Origin: JBBATK01 sp040398805
GTDB lineage: Bacteria; Bacteroidota; Ignavibacteria; Kapaibacteriales; NICIL-2
Reading direction: 5' to 3'
Assembly (NCBI GenBank): GCA_040398805.1
Contig: JBBATK010000002.1
Span: 186,001-250,000, forward strand
DNA: 64,000 nt
How positions within the stretch are numbered: position 1 is the stretch's first letter; each line of letters begins with the position of its first letter. A program made the position numbers and the translations under genes. The notes under the pieces were generated by a model, which did no database searches, was not told the DNA's origin, and saw only the letters and a program-made list of their open reading frames with translations. This document shows positions 24,407-34,175 of the stretch, one piece after another.

Positions 24407-27325
24407 ATGAATTCACGTCGACTCTTTTTCGCGGTGATGATGACAGCGATCGCGCTGTTGGCAGCTCCGTTCGCGACAGCGCAAACGCGCATCGACATGC
24501 CCGATGGCGAAGCCGTCCTTGCCGTCAATGTCGTCGCCACGACCTCCGCTCCGGCAGACTATGCTCGCGTCGTCGCCACGCGCGGACGCGTCTATGGCTC
24601 CAAGCTCAGCGGTGGCATCTGGTCCAAGAACGTCCAACTGTTCGAAGTCCCCTATAGCCGTCGCGTCGTCGATGCGACCTTCAAATACGGCGAATCGGGC
24701 TCTACCCGCAGCTACGCCCTCCTTCTCGACAACGGCGATGTCCACGTCCTTCGCTATGACATCAGCACGAACACAGTGGACAAGACCGTTGGGTACGTAC
24801 CGACGCCTCTTGTCCCTCAAGGTGGCGGATTCAATCAGCAGACCTACAAGAAAGTGGTCTTCCATGCAGGTTTGTCCTTGCATTACGGCAACGTGGTGTA
24901 TTCCACACCGATGGACGCACCGAACTACACGCTCGACACTGTAGGTCTGTCACGCAGCAACGTCCAGGACCTGGCACTTGACATGCAGGGCAACCTTCTT
25001 GCGGCCACGACCCGCGGGATATTCCAATGGAACAGCGCGGCGACCAAGTGGGTGCGTGCCACAGCGTTTGATTCAACGTTGAGCGCTGCGGCGTTGTACG
25101 TCTGCCGCGACGGACGCATGCTCGCCACGGTCGCGAACCGCGGTGTCTACCTTTCGTCCAACAATGGCGCGAACTGGGCTCTGGACACCGCCGGCTCCGG
25201 TTCCACGGCGTTCGTGCGCTTCACCGACGATGCTGCGAATAACGTGTTCGCCGTATCCAACCCGAACAATGCCACGTCTACGCTGTATCGTAAGACCGGT
25301 ACGAGCGCAGGATGGTCGCGTATCGATACCACGCTGACCTTGACCGTCGGTGGTGTGGTGCGCATCAACGACCTGTCGGCAGATGCAAGCCTTGAGCTTG
25401 GCGCGACCGTCGGCGTCATGTCGTCGGCCAAGAAGGGCGACGACTGGTCCAACACCACCATGGGAATTCTTGCTGAGGATATTTATGGTTTGCAATACTT
25501 CCCCAACGACGTCACCGTCGTGAGCACCGCCCTCGGCGTCTTTCGCAAGAACACGACATGGGCGCAGGTATTCCCGGCAAAGGGCTTCAATGGAGCACGT
25601 CCGTTGTTCAGGACTCCCGGTGGTAACGGATCCATCTCCTTCCAGCTTGCCGGAACGGGACAGGGAGCAAGCGCGCAACCGGGTTTGATCTACACGAGCA
25701 CTGACCAGGGCGCCACGTGGTCGCTGGACACCGCCGGACTCAGCAATGTCCCGGGCAGTACCAGCAACCAGATACCCTCGGTGTTCGGTCTCGATAACAC
25801 CGGCAAGAAATACATCGCAACGGGCACGCCCATTTCCGTGTACTCCACGCCGTGGGCTCTCGATACGGCAGGATTCTCTCAGCCCGCAGGAACCAGCGCC
25901 GCTTCGTTGATCTACTCAGACCCAGCGAACACGACCTATGTGTCGGGTGCGGTGTATGGTGGCGGTGGTGGTGGCGGTTTCTCGGTGCGGGACATCGTCC
26001 TCAACCGTCGCACGGCCGGGGGAACGTCATGGAGTGTCGATACCACGGGACTCAACAAACGTCCTGTCTATGCTATCGCAGGCACCGCGACGACCACGTA
26101 CGCCGGTACCGGTCTTGTCAACGGCGTCTCGTATCTGTACAAGCGTGGGGCAAGCGGCTGGGAGAATATTCCCGCTCCGCCGTCTGCGGTATCGGACACG
26201 CGCGCCATGGCGGTGGACTCCACGAAGGCGCTCTATGTGGCGTACTCCGGTGTGCTCAGCACGAATTCGCCGAATCGCGGTGTGTACGCGACGGGCGATG
26301 ACGGCGCCACGTGGGATTACGCAGGTCTGGACAGTGTGCTTGTGCGCGGCTTGGTCGCAACCGCCGATGGCGTGTACGCGTTCACGAATCGTGGCGGTTT
26401 CAAGCTGACACGTTCCTCATTGCGCTCGGCGTCCATCCAATTCAGCAAGAACGTCATCGACTTCGGTCTGGTGGATGTGGGAGGTCGCAAGGACACCGTC
26501 ATCACCGTCACCAATAGCGGCAACGACACCTTGCGCGTCAGCAACCTTCGCACGAACTCCCAAGTGTTCACCGCCACTCCCTCGCAGTTCACCGTCGCTC
26601 CGGGTGGCTCTACCCAAGTGACCGTCTCCTTCCGTCCTACAGCAGGCGGCGCAGCTACGACGACGATGCGCAGTATCGCCAATACCACACCAGACACCGT
26701 TCTTCTCGTAGGTCAAGGAAAGGCCGCCAATGTGAAGATCGTCGTGGAGAGCAGGAACATCGACTTGGGAATGGTGGACGTAGGTACGACACGCGACTCG
26801 GTTGTCAGTATCGCCAACAGCGGAACGGATACCTTGATCGTCAACGGTATCAACTCGACGGTCACTGACCTGACCATTGTTCCGTCCACCTTCAAACTTG
26901 CCGGTGGAGACAGCACGAAGATCACCATTCGCTACACACCGAAGTCCGCGGGCAGCGTCATCGGATTCCTCCGCTTCTCCTACAATGGTCCCTCGGACTC
27001 CATCCGTGTTCTGGCGCGCGCCGACGTGGCATCGGTGGACGATCCCGCACTCATCGACACCTACAAACTCGCGCTCATGCCGAATCCTGTGATATCATCG
27101 AACGCAGTCTTGCGGTTCGAACTCCCCACGAGCGAGATGATGAAGCTGACACTCGTGTCCGTTCGTGGCGAAGCGGTCGAAGAGATCTCCAACGGATACA
27201 TGGATCAAGGTGCTCATACCATCGATCTCGGATCCGTCGTCCAGCGTCTTTCCGGCGGAACCTACCTGCTCCGTATGACGACCATGCGTGGCACCTCGGC
27301 GCTGAAGTTCATCGTCGTGAAGTGA
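24407..27325 (+). CDS. T9SS-secreted protein with BNR/beta-propeller-like repeats and two ASH domains
   Basis: 972 residues from ATG 24407, which opens a signal peptide (MNSRRLFFAVMMTAIALLAA, then PFATAQ). The N-terminal half has repeated beta-propeller-like strands with SxDxGxxW-type turns (LSSNNGANWALDT, TSTDQGATWSLDT, ATGDDGATWDYAG), as in BNR/sortilin-like propellers. Two ASH/choice-of-anchor-D-type domains follow (IDFGLVDVGGRKDTVITVTN and IDLGMVDVGTTRDSVVSI). The C-terminus (LALMPNPVISSNAVLRFELP ... GGTYLLRMTT ... KFIVVK) is a type A T9SS sorting domain. It is expected to be exported through T9SS and attached to or released from the surface. The biological role is unknown. A strong bidirectional terminator follows. 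Confidence 0.88.
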   Translation: MNSRRLFFAVMMTAIALLAAPFATAQTRIDMPDGEAVLAVNVVATTSAPADYARVVATRGRVYGSKLSGGIWSKNVQLFEVPYSRRVVDATFKYGESGSTRSYALLLDNGDVHVLRYDISTNTVDKTVGYVPTPLVPQGGGFNQQTYKKVVFHAGLSLHYGNVVYSTPMDAPNYTLDTVGLSRSNVQDLALDMQGNLLAATTRGIFQWNSAATKWVRATAFDSTLSAAALYVCRDGRMLATVANRGVYLSSNNGANWALDTAGSGSTAFVRFTDDAANNVFAVSNPNNATSTLYRKTGTSAGWSRIDTTLTLTVGGVVRINDLSADASLELGATVGVMSSAKKGDDWSNTTMGILAEDIYGLQYFPNDVTVVSTALGVFRKNTTWAQVFPAKGFNGARPLFRTPGGNGSISFQLAGTGQGASAQPGLIYTSTDQGATWSLDTAGLSNVPGSTSNQIPSVFGLDNTGKKYIATGTPISVYSTPWALDTAGFSQPAGTSAASLIYSDPANTTYVSGAVYGGGGGGGFSVRDIVLNRRTAGGTSWSVDTTGLNKRPVYAIAGTATTTYAGTGLVNGVSYLYKRGASGWENIPAPPSAVSDTRAMAVDSTKALYVAYSGVLSTNSPNRGVYATGDDGATWDYAGLDSVLVRGLVATADGVYAFTNRGGFKLTRSSLRSASIQFSKNVIDFGLVDVGGRKDTVITVTNSGNDTLRVSNLRTNSQVFTATPSQFTVAPGGSTQVTVSFRPTAGGAATTTMRSIANTTPDTVLLVGQGKAANVKIVVESRNIDLGMVDVGTTRDSVVSIANSGTDTLIVNGINSTVTDLTIVPSTFKLAGGDSTKITIRYTPKSAGSVIGFLRFSYNGPSDSIRVLARADVASVDDPALIDTYKLALMPNPVISSNAVLRFELPTSEMMKLTLVSVRGEAVEEISNGYMDQGAHTIDLGSVVQRLSGGTYLLRMTTMRGTSALKFIVVK

Positions 27326-27376
27326 TGACCTATCGGGAGCGGTCCGTCATGGATACGCTCTTCCTTTTGCCTTAGA

Positions 27377-27410
27377 AAAAAAGGTGTGCGATTCCTCGCA
27401 CACCTTTTTT
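27377..27410. terminator. Strong bidirectional hairpin terminator
   Basis: A-run plus GGTGTGCGA (27377-27391), loop TTCC, and TCGCACACC plus T-run (27396-27410) form a perfect 15-base stem with A- and T-tracts on both sides. It serves the plus-strand T9SS gene and the minus-strand aminotransferase that converge here. Confidence 0.93.
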
Positions 27411-27521
27411 GTTGTCGGCCACCGGTACGCCATGACCAGCGGTCTGTGGGTCCACGACGGACGCATGAACGGCAGAGCGGTGCGGCAGTCCAAAACTGAC
27501 ACCTCGTGCATGTACGGAGAA

Positions 27522-28709
27522 TCAGGCGGCGTGAAGTCCTTCGACGCATTCACGCAAGCGCGCCACACCACGACGGATATCGTCGTCGGCTGCAGCAAAG
27601 GAGATGCGGAGGAAGCCCGGGGCACCGAAGGCCTCACCGGGAACGGTGGCGCAGAAGTATCGCTCGAGCAGGCGCTCTGCAAAGGCGTGGGAGGTGGGAA
27701 CCCGCTCGTTGAGCACGTTCCGAAGATCTATCCACAAATAAAAAGCGCCGTCGGGCTGCAAGACGCGGATGCCCCCGATTGCATCCACAAGTCCACAAAC
27801 CAATTCCCGACGGCGCTCGAATTCGGATCGCATCGTCTCGACATCCTTGTCCGCATGAAGCAATGCCGCGAGAGCCGCACGCTGCGCAATGGAGGTCGGG
27901 TTCGACGTGTCCTGACTTTGAACCTTGGCTGCTTGTGCGAACACCTCGGCCGGCGCATTCATGAATCCCACTCTCCAACCGGTCATCGCATAGGCCTTCG
28001 AACAACCGTTCACGGTAATGACTCGGTGCGCGATGGATGCGAACGATCCCGGACTTACGTGCGGAACTCTGTTGTAATGGATTTTCTCGTAGATCTCGTC
28101 GCTGATGATAAAACAATCATGCGATTCAAGAACCTCGACGATACCTTCCCACTCTTCACGGGTGATCATCATTCCCGTGGGGTTGGACGGCGAGTTCAGG
28201 ATGATGCACTTCGTGTTCGACGTCAGTGCATCACGGATCTGGTCCGGCCGTACCTTGAACTGCGATTCAGGCGTCGTCTCGAGAATGACCGGAGTCGCTC
28301 CCGCAATGGTGATCATCGCCGGGTAGCTCACCCAGTAGGGCGCCACGACTATCACCTCGTCTCCCGGATTGCAGAGTGCGGAAAGCGCATTCATGATACT
28401 GTGCTTTGCCCCGCAGGAGATGAGCACAGTGGATGCATCGGCCCCGATGATCCCGTTTTCACGACGGAACTTGTCGGCAACCGCTTCGCGCAACTCAGGA
28501 ATCCCGTTCGAGTCGGTGTAATGACTGAAGTCGCTTTCAATGGCCTCGATAGCTGCATGCTTTGCGCAGGACGGCGTAGGAAAATCCGGTTCTCCCGTTG
28601 CCAACGAAACAACATCCTCCCCACGTTGTTTCAGTTTCTTTGCACGCGCAGCAATGGCGAGAGTTTGAGACTCTGTGGCAGCAATGATACGTCGTGAAAG
28701 ACTCTGCAT
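27522..28709 (-). CDS. aspC: Aspartate/aromatic aminotransferase, class I PLP
   Basis: 395 residues from ATG 28709 (MQSLSRRIIAATESQTLAIA), the usual start of AspC-like enzymes of fold type I. Conserved features are LATGEPDFPTP, SCGAKHSIMNAL, ILNSPSNPTGMM (Asn of the PLP ring site), IISDEIYEKIHY and VNGCSKAYAMTGWRVGF, whose Lys binds PLP. The Arg for the substrate carboxylate is in FLRISFAAADD. It would convert aspartate and 2-oxoglutarate to oxaloacetate and glutamate in amino acid metabolism. It might equally be an aromatic or prephenate aminotransferase of the Ib subgroup, so the symbol is tentative. It stands alone and is convergent with the T9SS gene. Confidence 0.88.
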   Translation of the reverse strand: MQSLSRRIIAATESQTLAIAARAKKLKQRGEDVVSLATGEPDFPTPSCAKHAAIEAIESDFSHYTDSNGIPELREAVADKFRRENGIIGADASTVLISCGAKHSIMNALSALCNPGDEVIVVAPYWVSYPAMITIAGATPVILETTPESQFKVRPDQIRDALTSNTKCIILNSPSNPTGMMITREEWEGIVEVLESHDCFIISDEIYEKIHYNRVPHVSPGSFASIAHRVITVNGCSKAYAMTGWRVGFMNAPAEVFAQAAKVQSQDTSNPTSIAQRAALAALLHADKDVETMRSEFERRRELVCGLVDAIGGIRVLQPDGAFYLWIDLRNVLNERVPTSHAFAERLLERYFCATVPGEAFGAPGFLRISFAAADDDIRRGVARLRECVEGLHAA

Positions 28710-28817
28710 GATGAACGTTCTTGGTGATCCCTTGACCGTGTCGGCGCTCGTGTCGTTCATGCGTCTCGATACTCGCATGATGTGCACGACAAGTGACGAC
28801 ATCCCGTTCGGAACAAT

Positions 28818-30950
28818 TTAGTGTGCAACGATGAACGTAGAGAAGAAGATTTTTTCCCCAACGCGAAGTCGAACGGTATACACACCCGACGCATACCCTT
28901 GTACCGAGTGCGGCATGACATACACACCTTGATCCACCGTGCCCTGGACAGGCGTGCTTACGCAGCGGCCTTGCTCGTCCCAGATGTCGATGGTCACACG
29001 CGATGCCTGCGCGGCTTTGTATCGAATGGTGATGTTGTCTCCGTTCATCACGGGCTGAGGGTAGACGGCGAGTTCCTCTGCCGACGCCGCCGGTCCGTCG
29101 GCATCCTCCACCGACACGATGACGCTTCCCTGCGGCTTGATGCATAGCAAGGTCTGGTCTTCATCGATGATCATGGTGTCCGAAAGGAACGGAACGCGCA
29201 CGGTGATCGTCTGCTCGAGGGAGTCGTTGACGAACACGTGCTCGAAGGTGTCATTCGAATAGCGCGCGTGAAAGCGCAAGGGCACCGGCATGACGAAAAG
29301 GGGAGCGGCTTTGGCGTTGGGACCGGGCTTCTGTGTGAATCGGATGACCACGTCCGTCTGGTCATCGACGCGGGTGACGGATTGCACCGTGGCGGTATAG
29401 TACGGGTGACCGGAGTTATAAATCCATTGGTCGAAGAACTGCCGGAAGGGCACCCTGGGATTCGGTACGAGCTCTTCCCACAGTGCCAGGAAATCTTCCG
29501 TCTCGACAGAACGATACGCGTTACGACGGAGGTACTCGTTCATGACACTGAAGTACGTACTGTCGCCCACCACTGTGCGCAACATGGAGTATATCCATCC
29601 CGCTTTCACATAGGTGGTGCCGTAGTTGAAGAGGTTGTTGAACGGCACGTAGTAGATGGCCGGTTGCGTGGCCCCCTCGTCGTTTCCGAAATACGAGCGG
29701 TCCCTTCGCGCCGCGAAATCCTTCCGGGCTGCGGCAAGACCACGCACTTTCTCTATCCAGAGGAATTCCCCGTACGAGGCGCCGCCTTCGTTCAACCAGA
29801 TGTCATTCCATGTGGCGCACGTCACCTTGTCGCCCGTCCATTGATGCATGAGCTCGTGGGCGATGACTCCCTCCCAACGATCAGTAAGGGCTCGACGGTG
29901 ATAGGTGGAGTTCGTCTGATGCTCCATCGCTCCGCTGAAGTACGGGAAGAGGAGGGTTTGTGCGTAGGAGCCGAAAGGATACTCTCCGTAGAGCATGGAG
30001 AACTGTTCCATCATGCTGACATTGATACTCTGCATCCAGGCCAGGTTATCGGCGAAACGCTCCGCGTCCTTCGTCCACAGATAGATCGGTGCCGGTACTT
30101 TCTGTGTGGTGTCGCTGACTCGACGATACGGTATGCCGTCGAACTTCGCCCACTTCGAGGCGCAGACCACCATGAGGTAGGTCGGAATCGGCGTCGTATC
30201 CCTCCATTCGTACTCCTCTCGGTCGCCGAACGAGTCATAGCGCGACAGCAACCCGTTCGAACTGACGTTGAATCCCTGAGGAACGATCACCGTTATGGAT
30301 GCGACGGCTTTGTCGTACGGACGGTCGTTGCACGGCATCCATTCCCGAGCGCCTTCGGGCTGACTCATGGTATAGGCGATGGGAGCGAACACCGTATCCG
30401 GCGGTGTCCGCGTGCCATACGGTCCGGCAGGAACAGCGACGAATCCATTGAAGTCACCGGGATTGGACAGACTCACATTCGCGTAATGGACGACAATCGT
30501 GAGCGTGTCGCCCACCGACGGCGTACCGACGTTGATATCCACACTGCCGGTCGTCGACGTGTACGCCTTGCCTACCAACACACCCTGAACAAAGGCAGAG
30601 TCGATACGCAGGTCGCGGATGTCGAGAGTGACCACCTTCGTGTTCGCAGAGTCGATGCGTACCCGTATCGTGTTACGTCCTACATACTCGCGCGAGCCCG
30701 CGCCGGTCTTCGTCAGCGGTTTCCGCCAATCCATAGACAGGTCGTACGAGAGCACGTCGTACGGCCTGCGCGCGATGGCGGAGGGACGTCGGGCGGAAAG
30801 GAATGCCGGACCTTGCTTGCCGTGGGCGCATCCCATGCTCTCCTCCGTCGGGGCCGTCTTCCCGTCGCCCTCTATAAGGAACGACGGCATGGTCTGGGAA
30901 TACAGGTTGTCTGCGGCCAGCAGAGCAAGACAGAAGAGGAAGATTCTCAT
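28818..30950 (-). CDS. M1 family metallopeptidase, T9SS-secreted
   Basis: 710 residues from ATG 30950 with a signal peptide (MRIFLFCLALLAADNLYSQ). The zinc motif is HELMH at 365-369 with Glu388 of NEGG as the third ligand. The substrate-binding exopeptidase motif is present in the form GAMEH (340-344), instead of the usual GAMEN. The remaining N-terminal part is the beta-saddle of M1 enzymes. The C-terminus (AVYPQPVMNGDNITIRY ... YASGVYTVRLRVGEK) is a T9SS sorting domain. It should cut amino-terminal residues from peptides outside the cell. The upstream small membrane protein gene ends 68 bases before. Confidence 0.92.
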   Translation of the reverse strand: MRIFLFCLALLAADNLYSQTMPSFLIEGDGKTAPTEESMGCAHGKQGPAFLSARRPSAIARRPYDVLSYDLSMDWRKPLTKTGAGSREYVGRNTIRVRIDSANTKVVTLDIRDLRIDSAFVQGVLVGKAYTSTTGSVDINVGTPSVGDTLTIVVHYANVSLSNPGDFNGFVAVPAGPYGTRTPPDTVFAPIAYTMSQPEGAREWMPCNDRPYDKAVASITVIVPQGFNVSSNGLLSRYDSFGDREEYEWRDTTPIPTYLMVVCASKWAKFDGIPYRRVSDTTQKVPAPIYLWTKDAERFADNLAWMQSINVSMMEQFSMLYGEYPFGSYAQTLLFPYFSGAMEHQTNSTYHRRALTDRWEGVIAHELMHQWTGDKVTCATWNDIWLNEGGASYGEFLWIEKVRGLAAARKDFAARRDRSYFGNDEGATQPAIYYVPFNNLFNYGTTYVKAGWIYSMLRTVVGDSTYFSVMNEYLRRNAYRSVETEDFLALWEELVPNPRVPFRQFFDQWIYNSGHPYYTATVQSVTRVDDQTDVVIRFTQKPGPNAKAAPLFVMPVPLRFHARYSNDTFEHVFVNDSLEQTITVRVPFLSDTMIIDEDQTLLCIKPQGSVIVSVEDADGPAASAEELAVYPQPVMNGDNITIRYKAAQASRVTIDIWDEQGRCVSTPVQGTVDQGVYVMPHSVQGYASGVYTVRLRVGEKIFFSTFIVAH

Positions 30951-31018
30951 ACGGTAGTTCTCTCGTTGGATAGGAAGTGGTCGGGACGATGTCTCGGTGA
31001 CTCCGCACGCTTCGGATG

Positions 31019-31447
31019 TCAAGCCTCGTTGGTACCGACGGACGAAGCTGAGCTTTCACGTTTGTAAAAGACATACCCGCGGATGACGAACACGAGCGCA
31101 ATCACCCCCGTTTCCGCTTGCAGCATATCCTCCAGCACCGGCCTCATGCCATCGGCATAGACCGTGACGGCATGGACGGTAGCGGGAAGTTCCACAAGGA
31201 CGCAGAGCGTCATGAATGCCAGTGTGGCCTGAAGCGCCGTGTGTTTGTATCGGTCGGAAACACTGAGCACGGCATAGGCGAAAAGGGCGAGTCCGCACAC
31301 CAACGGATGAAGGAACACCCAGCTATGCACGGTCGGCGCGATCTTCTCCATGAGGGGAAGGTTCAGCGATGCCACCTTGGTTGAGGAGAATCCGTAGCCT
31401 CCGAGTATCAGAAAAAGGAAGCTGAGGATCATCGAGAAAGCGATCAT
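31019..31447 (-). CDS. Small four-helix membrane protein, unknown
   Basis: 142 residues with four hydrophobic segments (MILSFLFLILGGYGFS, HPLVCGLALFAYAVLSV, LAFMTLCVLVELPATVHAV, GVIALVFVIRGYVFY). The family is not recognised. It precedes the M1 peptidase gene on the same strand by 68 bases. Codon use is like that of its neighbours. Confidence 0.65.
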   Translation of the reverse strand: MIAFSMILSFLFLILGGYGFSSTKVASLNLPLMEKIAPTVHSWVFLHPLVCGLALFAYAVLSVSDRYKHTALQATLAFMTLCVLVELPATVHAVTVYADGMRPVLEDMLQAETGVIALVFVIRGYVFYKRESSASSVGTNEA

Positions 31448-31498
31448 AAGGGTAGTCAGGTGTGCGACGCATCAATTGCCGTTCAAATATACTTATTG

Positions 31499-31506
31499 TA
31501 AATTTG
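31499..31506 (+). promoter_or_regulatory. TAAATTTG -7 box with upstream TTG
   Basis: TAAATTTG matches TAnnTTTG. TTGCC near 31475 lies about 21 bases before it, close to the Bacteroidetes -33 spacing. The predicted start is about 40 bases before the ATG at 31555. Confidence 0.6.
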
Positions 31507-31554
31507 ACCCGTCGACGTTCAGTCGGCTGCCGGTTCCACCATCATCGCACCACC

Positions 31555-32049
31555 ATGAAAACCATATCCGCCGTCCTTCTCGCGATCCTTTCCCTGACAT
31601 CCTTCTCGTGCATGAATACCACGGAGTATCAGGCGGAAGAACTCTCCATCTCCGAGCTGTCGTCACAGCCCGGTTACGCATGGTTCTCGCAAGAAGTCGG
31701 CAAGTACACCCCGTCGGCCACCGATGTGGCAGCCGTCAAAGCCGCCTATGCGGCCGCACCCTTCTCCACCTATCTCTACGTGAATCCGTCGTGCACGTGC
31801 ACCGGTACACAGAAGCACTTCCCGCATCTCTATAGCACGCTGAAAGCGGCCGGCATTCCCGATTCCACGATGATCGTCCTGAGCATGCTCAACGCCACCA
31901 CCGTGCAACCGTATGCGGATAAGTTTCCTGTGCGCGTCCTGCCTACCTTCTACTTCGTGCGGCGCACAGGGAACGATACACGCAAACTGGAACCGCCGAC
32001 GGACACGCTCTCGCGCATCGATTCTCTTGCGGCTTTCACGCTGCGCTAA
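31555..32049 (+). CDS. Thioredoxin-like lipoprotein
   Basis: 164 residues from ATG 31555, with a lipoprotein signal (MKTISAVLLAILSLTSFSC; lipobox TSFSC). The mature protein resembles the thioredoxin fold: YLYVNPSCTCTGTQKHFP replaces the usual CxxC with a CxC pair, and the cis-Pro loop is VRVLPTFYFV. It may reduce or isomerise disulfides, or bind metal, at the periplasmic face. It is followed 18 bases later by the EVE-domain gene, so both share a transcript. A TAnnTTTG promoter is upstream. Confidence 0.75.
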   Translation: MKTISAVLLAILSLTSFSCMNTTEYQAEELSISELSSQPGYAWFSQEVGKYTPSATDVAAVKAAYAAAPFSTYLYVNPSCTCTGTQKHFPHLYSTLKAAGIPDSTMIVLSMLNATTVQPYADKFPVRVLPTFYFVRRTGNDTRKLEPPTDTLSRIDSLAAFTLR

Positions 32050-32067
32050 CAGACTCCCGCGTTCCGT

Positions 32068-32472
32068 ATGGCATACTGGCTTATCAAGTCCGATCCCGAA
32101 GAATACTCCTTCCACGATCTCCTGCGTGACAAGAAGACCGCATGGACCGGCGTGAGGAATTTCGCTGCCCGCAACAACCTTCGCGCCATGAGCAAGGGCG
32201 ACTCCGTCCTGGTGTATCACAGCAACAGCGACAAAGCCGTGATGGGAATCTGCACCATCGCCAAAACCGCCTATCCCGACCCAACGGCAACGGATGGCGA
32301 TTGGTCGGCCGTGGATGTGCGCGCGGATTCGCTTCTTCCCACGCCCGTAACCCTCGCCGCCATGAAGAAAACGCCGGCACTGGCGAACATCGGACTCATC
32401 ACCATCGGACGTCTGTCGGTGATGCCGCTGACGGACAAGGAATACGAGACCATCGTCACGATGGGTTCGTAG
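32068..32472 (+). CDS. EVE domain-containing protein
   Basis: 134 residues. The N-terminus MAYWLIKSDPEEYSFHDL, the TGVRNFAARNNLRAM segment with the conserved VRNxxARN, and DSVLVYHSN are diagnostic of the EVE domain (thymocyte nuclear protein 1 group), a PUA-like fold that binds modified bases in DNA or RNA. It lies in a small operon after the thioredoxin-like gene. EVE proteins are often near restriction systems; here the orphan HsdM-like gene is 16 kb away, so a link is only a speculation. Confidence 0.93.
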   Translation: MAYWLIKSDPEEYSFHDLLRDKKTAWTGVRNFAARNNLRAMSKGDSVLVYHSNSDKAVMGICTIAKTAYPDPTATDGDWSAVDVRADSLLPTPVTLAAMKKTPALANIGLITIGRLSVMPLTDKEYETIVTMGS

Positions 32473-32508
32473 ACGTCCCGGCGGTGTGCCTTTTCCCGCG
32501 GAAACCTC

Positions 32509-33237
32509 ATGAACATCGTCCGTATCCTCGTTTCATTGGCCACCGTCCTCTGGTGTACGCACGCCAAGAGTCAGACACCACCGAACCCACAACCCCAAAC
32601 AACAAGGGGTACCGTCAACGCGGCTTTGAACTATCAGACAGGTAATACGGACGCGCTCTCCGTGAGCGGTCGTTTCGACATGGACCTCGTCCTCGGCGAA
32701 TCGATGATGGCCGACATCGTCCTGCATTCCATCTATGCGGAACAGTTCGGCAAAGTATTCGATAGGATCAACCGCGCGGTCGTCGAGCTCGATGGACAGA
32801 CTCCGGGAATATATCCATTGGGATTCATCAACATGGAGAGCAATCGGAACAGGAAAATCGATCTCCGGTTCAACGGCGGCGCAGGAGCCGGATATCACTT
32901 CACCGCGTTCGATATCGATACCAAAGCCAGCGGCATGCTCCTGTGGGAGTACTCGGATTTCGCTGGCGCCGACGCCGTGAGCGCACCACTCATCTCCTGC
33001 CGGATACGCATGCAAAGGAACTTCCCTTCAGGCAGTACCGTGAGACTTGTCGTTCTTGGCCAAAGGTATATGACGAGGAACGTGTTCCGCGTGTCGAACC
33101 TCCTGTCCATCGCCGCGCCCATCGTCGGCAGACTCTCTCTCTCCCTCGGTCTCGAACATCGGTACGAAACCATTCAAGTGATCGGCGTCACTGCTCACGA
33201 CCTTATGACGCGATTCGGTATCGAATTCAAGTTCTGA
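32509..33237 (+). CDS. DUF481-like outer-membrane beta-barrel protein
   Basis: 242 residues. A signal peptide (MNIVRILVSLATVLWCTHAKSQ) is followed by repeated amphipathic beta strands: TVNAALNYQTGNTDALSVSG, VFDRINRAVVELDG, GGAGAGYHFTAF, LSLSLGLEHRYET and a terminal aromatic strand RFGIEFKF ending in Phe, the typical BAM recognition end. The opening NYQTGNTD with the first strand is typical of DUF481 (YdiY-like) proteins. It would sit in the outer membrane. The function of the family is unknown. It follows the EVE gene by 36 bases. Confidence 0.75.
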   Translation: MNIVRILVSLATVLWCTHAKSQTPPNPQPQTTRGTVNAALNYQTGNTDALSVSGRFDMDLVLGESMMADIVLHSIYAEQFGKVFDRINRAVVELDGQTPGIYPLGFINMESNRNRKIDLRFNGGAGAGYHFTAFDIDTKASGMLLWEYSDFAGADAVSAPLISCRIRMQRNFPSGSTVRLVVLGQRYMTRNVFRVSNLLSIAAPIVGRLSLSLGLEHRYETIQVIGVTAHDLMTRFGIEFKF

Positions 33238-33273
33238 GAACTTCGGAAAGGGAGGACGGATCGCAGTACACGC

Positions 33274-33648
33274 TCAGACAGGAAGGTTTCGGACCACCAT
33301 GTACGCAACGACCGCGACGATACCGCAAACCTCCAGCCACCGAGGCAGGGATAGGGCAGGCGCCGTCATCCCCTTCAACCGGTACATGGAACTTCGCACC
33401 ACGGCCACGGCGACCGACGGCACGACGATGATGCTGAGCACGTTGAAACGTACGGCCTCCGCCACGTGACCGTGCAGCAACGCATGGGCCGCCCGGGTCA
33501 TCCCGCATCCGGCACAGGAAAGTCCCGTCAACGCATGCACGGGGCATGGCCACAGCATGTGGGCGGACGGATCGACAGCGTACAAGAGGCCCAGACCGCA
33601 ACCCATGCCCAGAAGAATCAACCACCCTAGCATCCTCCCCGCGGTCAT
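33274..33648 (-). CDS. DUF2752 membrane protein
   Basis: 124 residues. The core motif CPVHALTGLSCAGCGMTRAAHALLHG is in full shape (CP...TGLxCxGCGxTRA); positions of key residues are about 34-55. Three hydrophobic helices are predicted. The start ATG overlaps the stop of the DUF4234 gene (ATGA), so translation is coupled. The role of DUF2752 is unknown. Confidence 0.9.
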   Translation of the reverse strand: MTAGRMLGWLILLGMGCGLGLLYAVDPSAHMLWPCPVHALTGLSCAGCGMTRAAHALLHGHVAEAVRFNVLSIIVVPSVAVAVVRSSMYRLKGMTAPALSLPRWLEVCGIVAVVAYMVVRNLPV

Positions 33649-34046
33649 GCCGTGGGATTCTCCACCGGTGTGTACCTATCGTACCAACTGTTGATCTCGG
33701 CTTGCTCGATGCAGTTAGCGACGATGGTCAAACCGGTGATGGACAGTATGATGAAGAGAATGGGATAATTGCTTTCCACCTCGAAACCGTATCGACGTTG
33801 TATCTCGTTCAAGGAACGGGCGACCAGGTACTCGGTATAGATGGCATAAATCCCGCAGGTGATGATGGAAAGGCCCAGCCATTTCCAGAATTCGAATTGA
33901 TACCGGCCAAGCCATGCATTATATGCTTGAAAACGCCGGTGCTGCCAGATAAAACTGTAGATGCCGCAGGTGACGATGGTAAGAACGATCGCTCGGACGA
34001 CTCCGGTGGACGCTTCCTCGCGCGAGATAGGGTAGCTGTTATTCAT
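33645..34046 (-). CDS. DUF4234-like membrane protein
   Basis: 133 residues from ATG 34046. The segment IVLTIVTCGIYSFIWQHRRF and the similar repeat LSIITCGIYAIYTEYLVARS fit the DUF4234 pattern (TCGIYxxxW). About three helices. It forms a two-gene unit with DUF2752, and lies 129 bases downstream of ftsI. Confidence 0.75.
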   Translation of the reverse strand: MNNSYPISREEASTGVVRAIVLTIVTCGIYSFIWQHRRFQAYNAWLGRYQFEFWKWLGLSIITCGIYAIYTEYLVARSLNEIQRRYGFEVESNYPILFIILSITGLTIVANCIEQAEINSWYDRYTPVENPTA

Positions 34047-34175
34047 GGAGGATGAGAATATAAATGAAACTAGCGGGCGTTGATGGCTGAGGACAATATA
34101 TGCGTAAAGCCGTGAATCATATACCGTACTGACGGCATTTAGACATCCGATCGAGTGAAATGTTTCACACACCGA

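Noticed and set aside
29238..31067. 609-codon plus-strand frame opposite the M1 peptidase
   Set aside because: It lies across the M1 gene, whose HELMH and T9SS end are certain. The mirror frame is Arg/His-rich and without a ribosome site.
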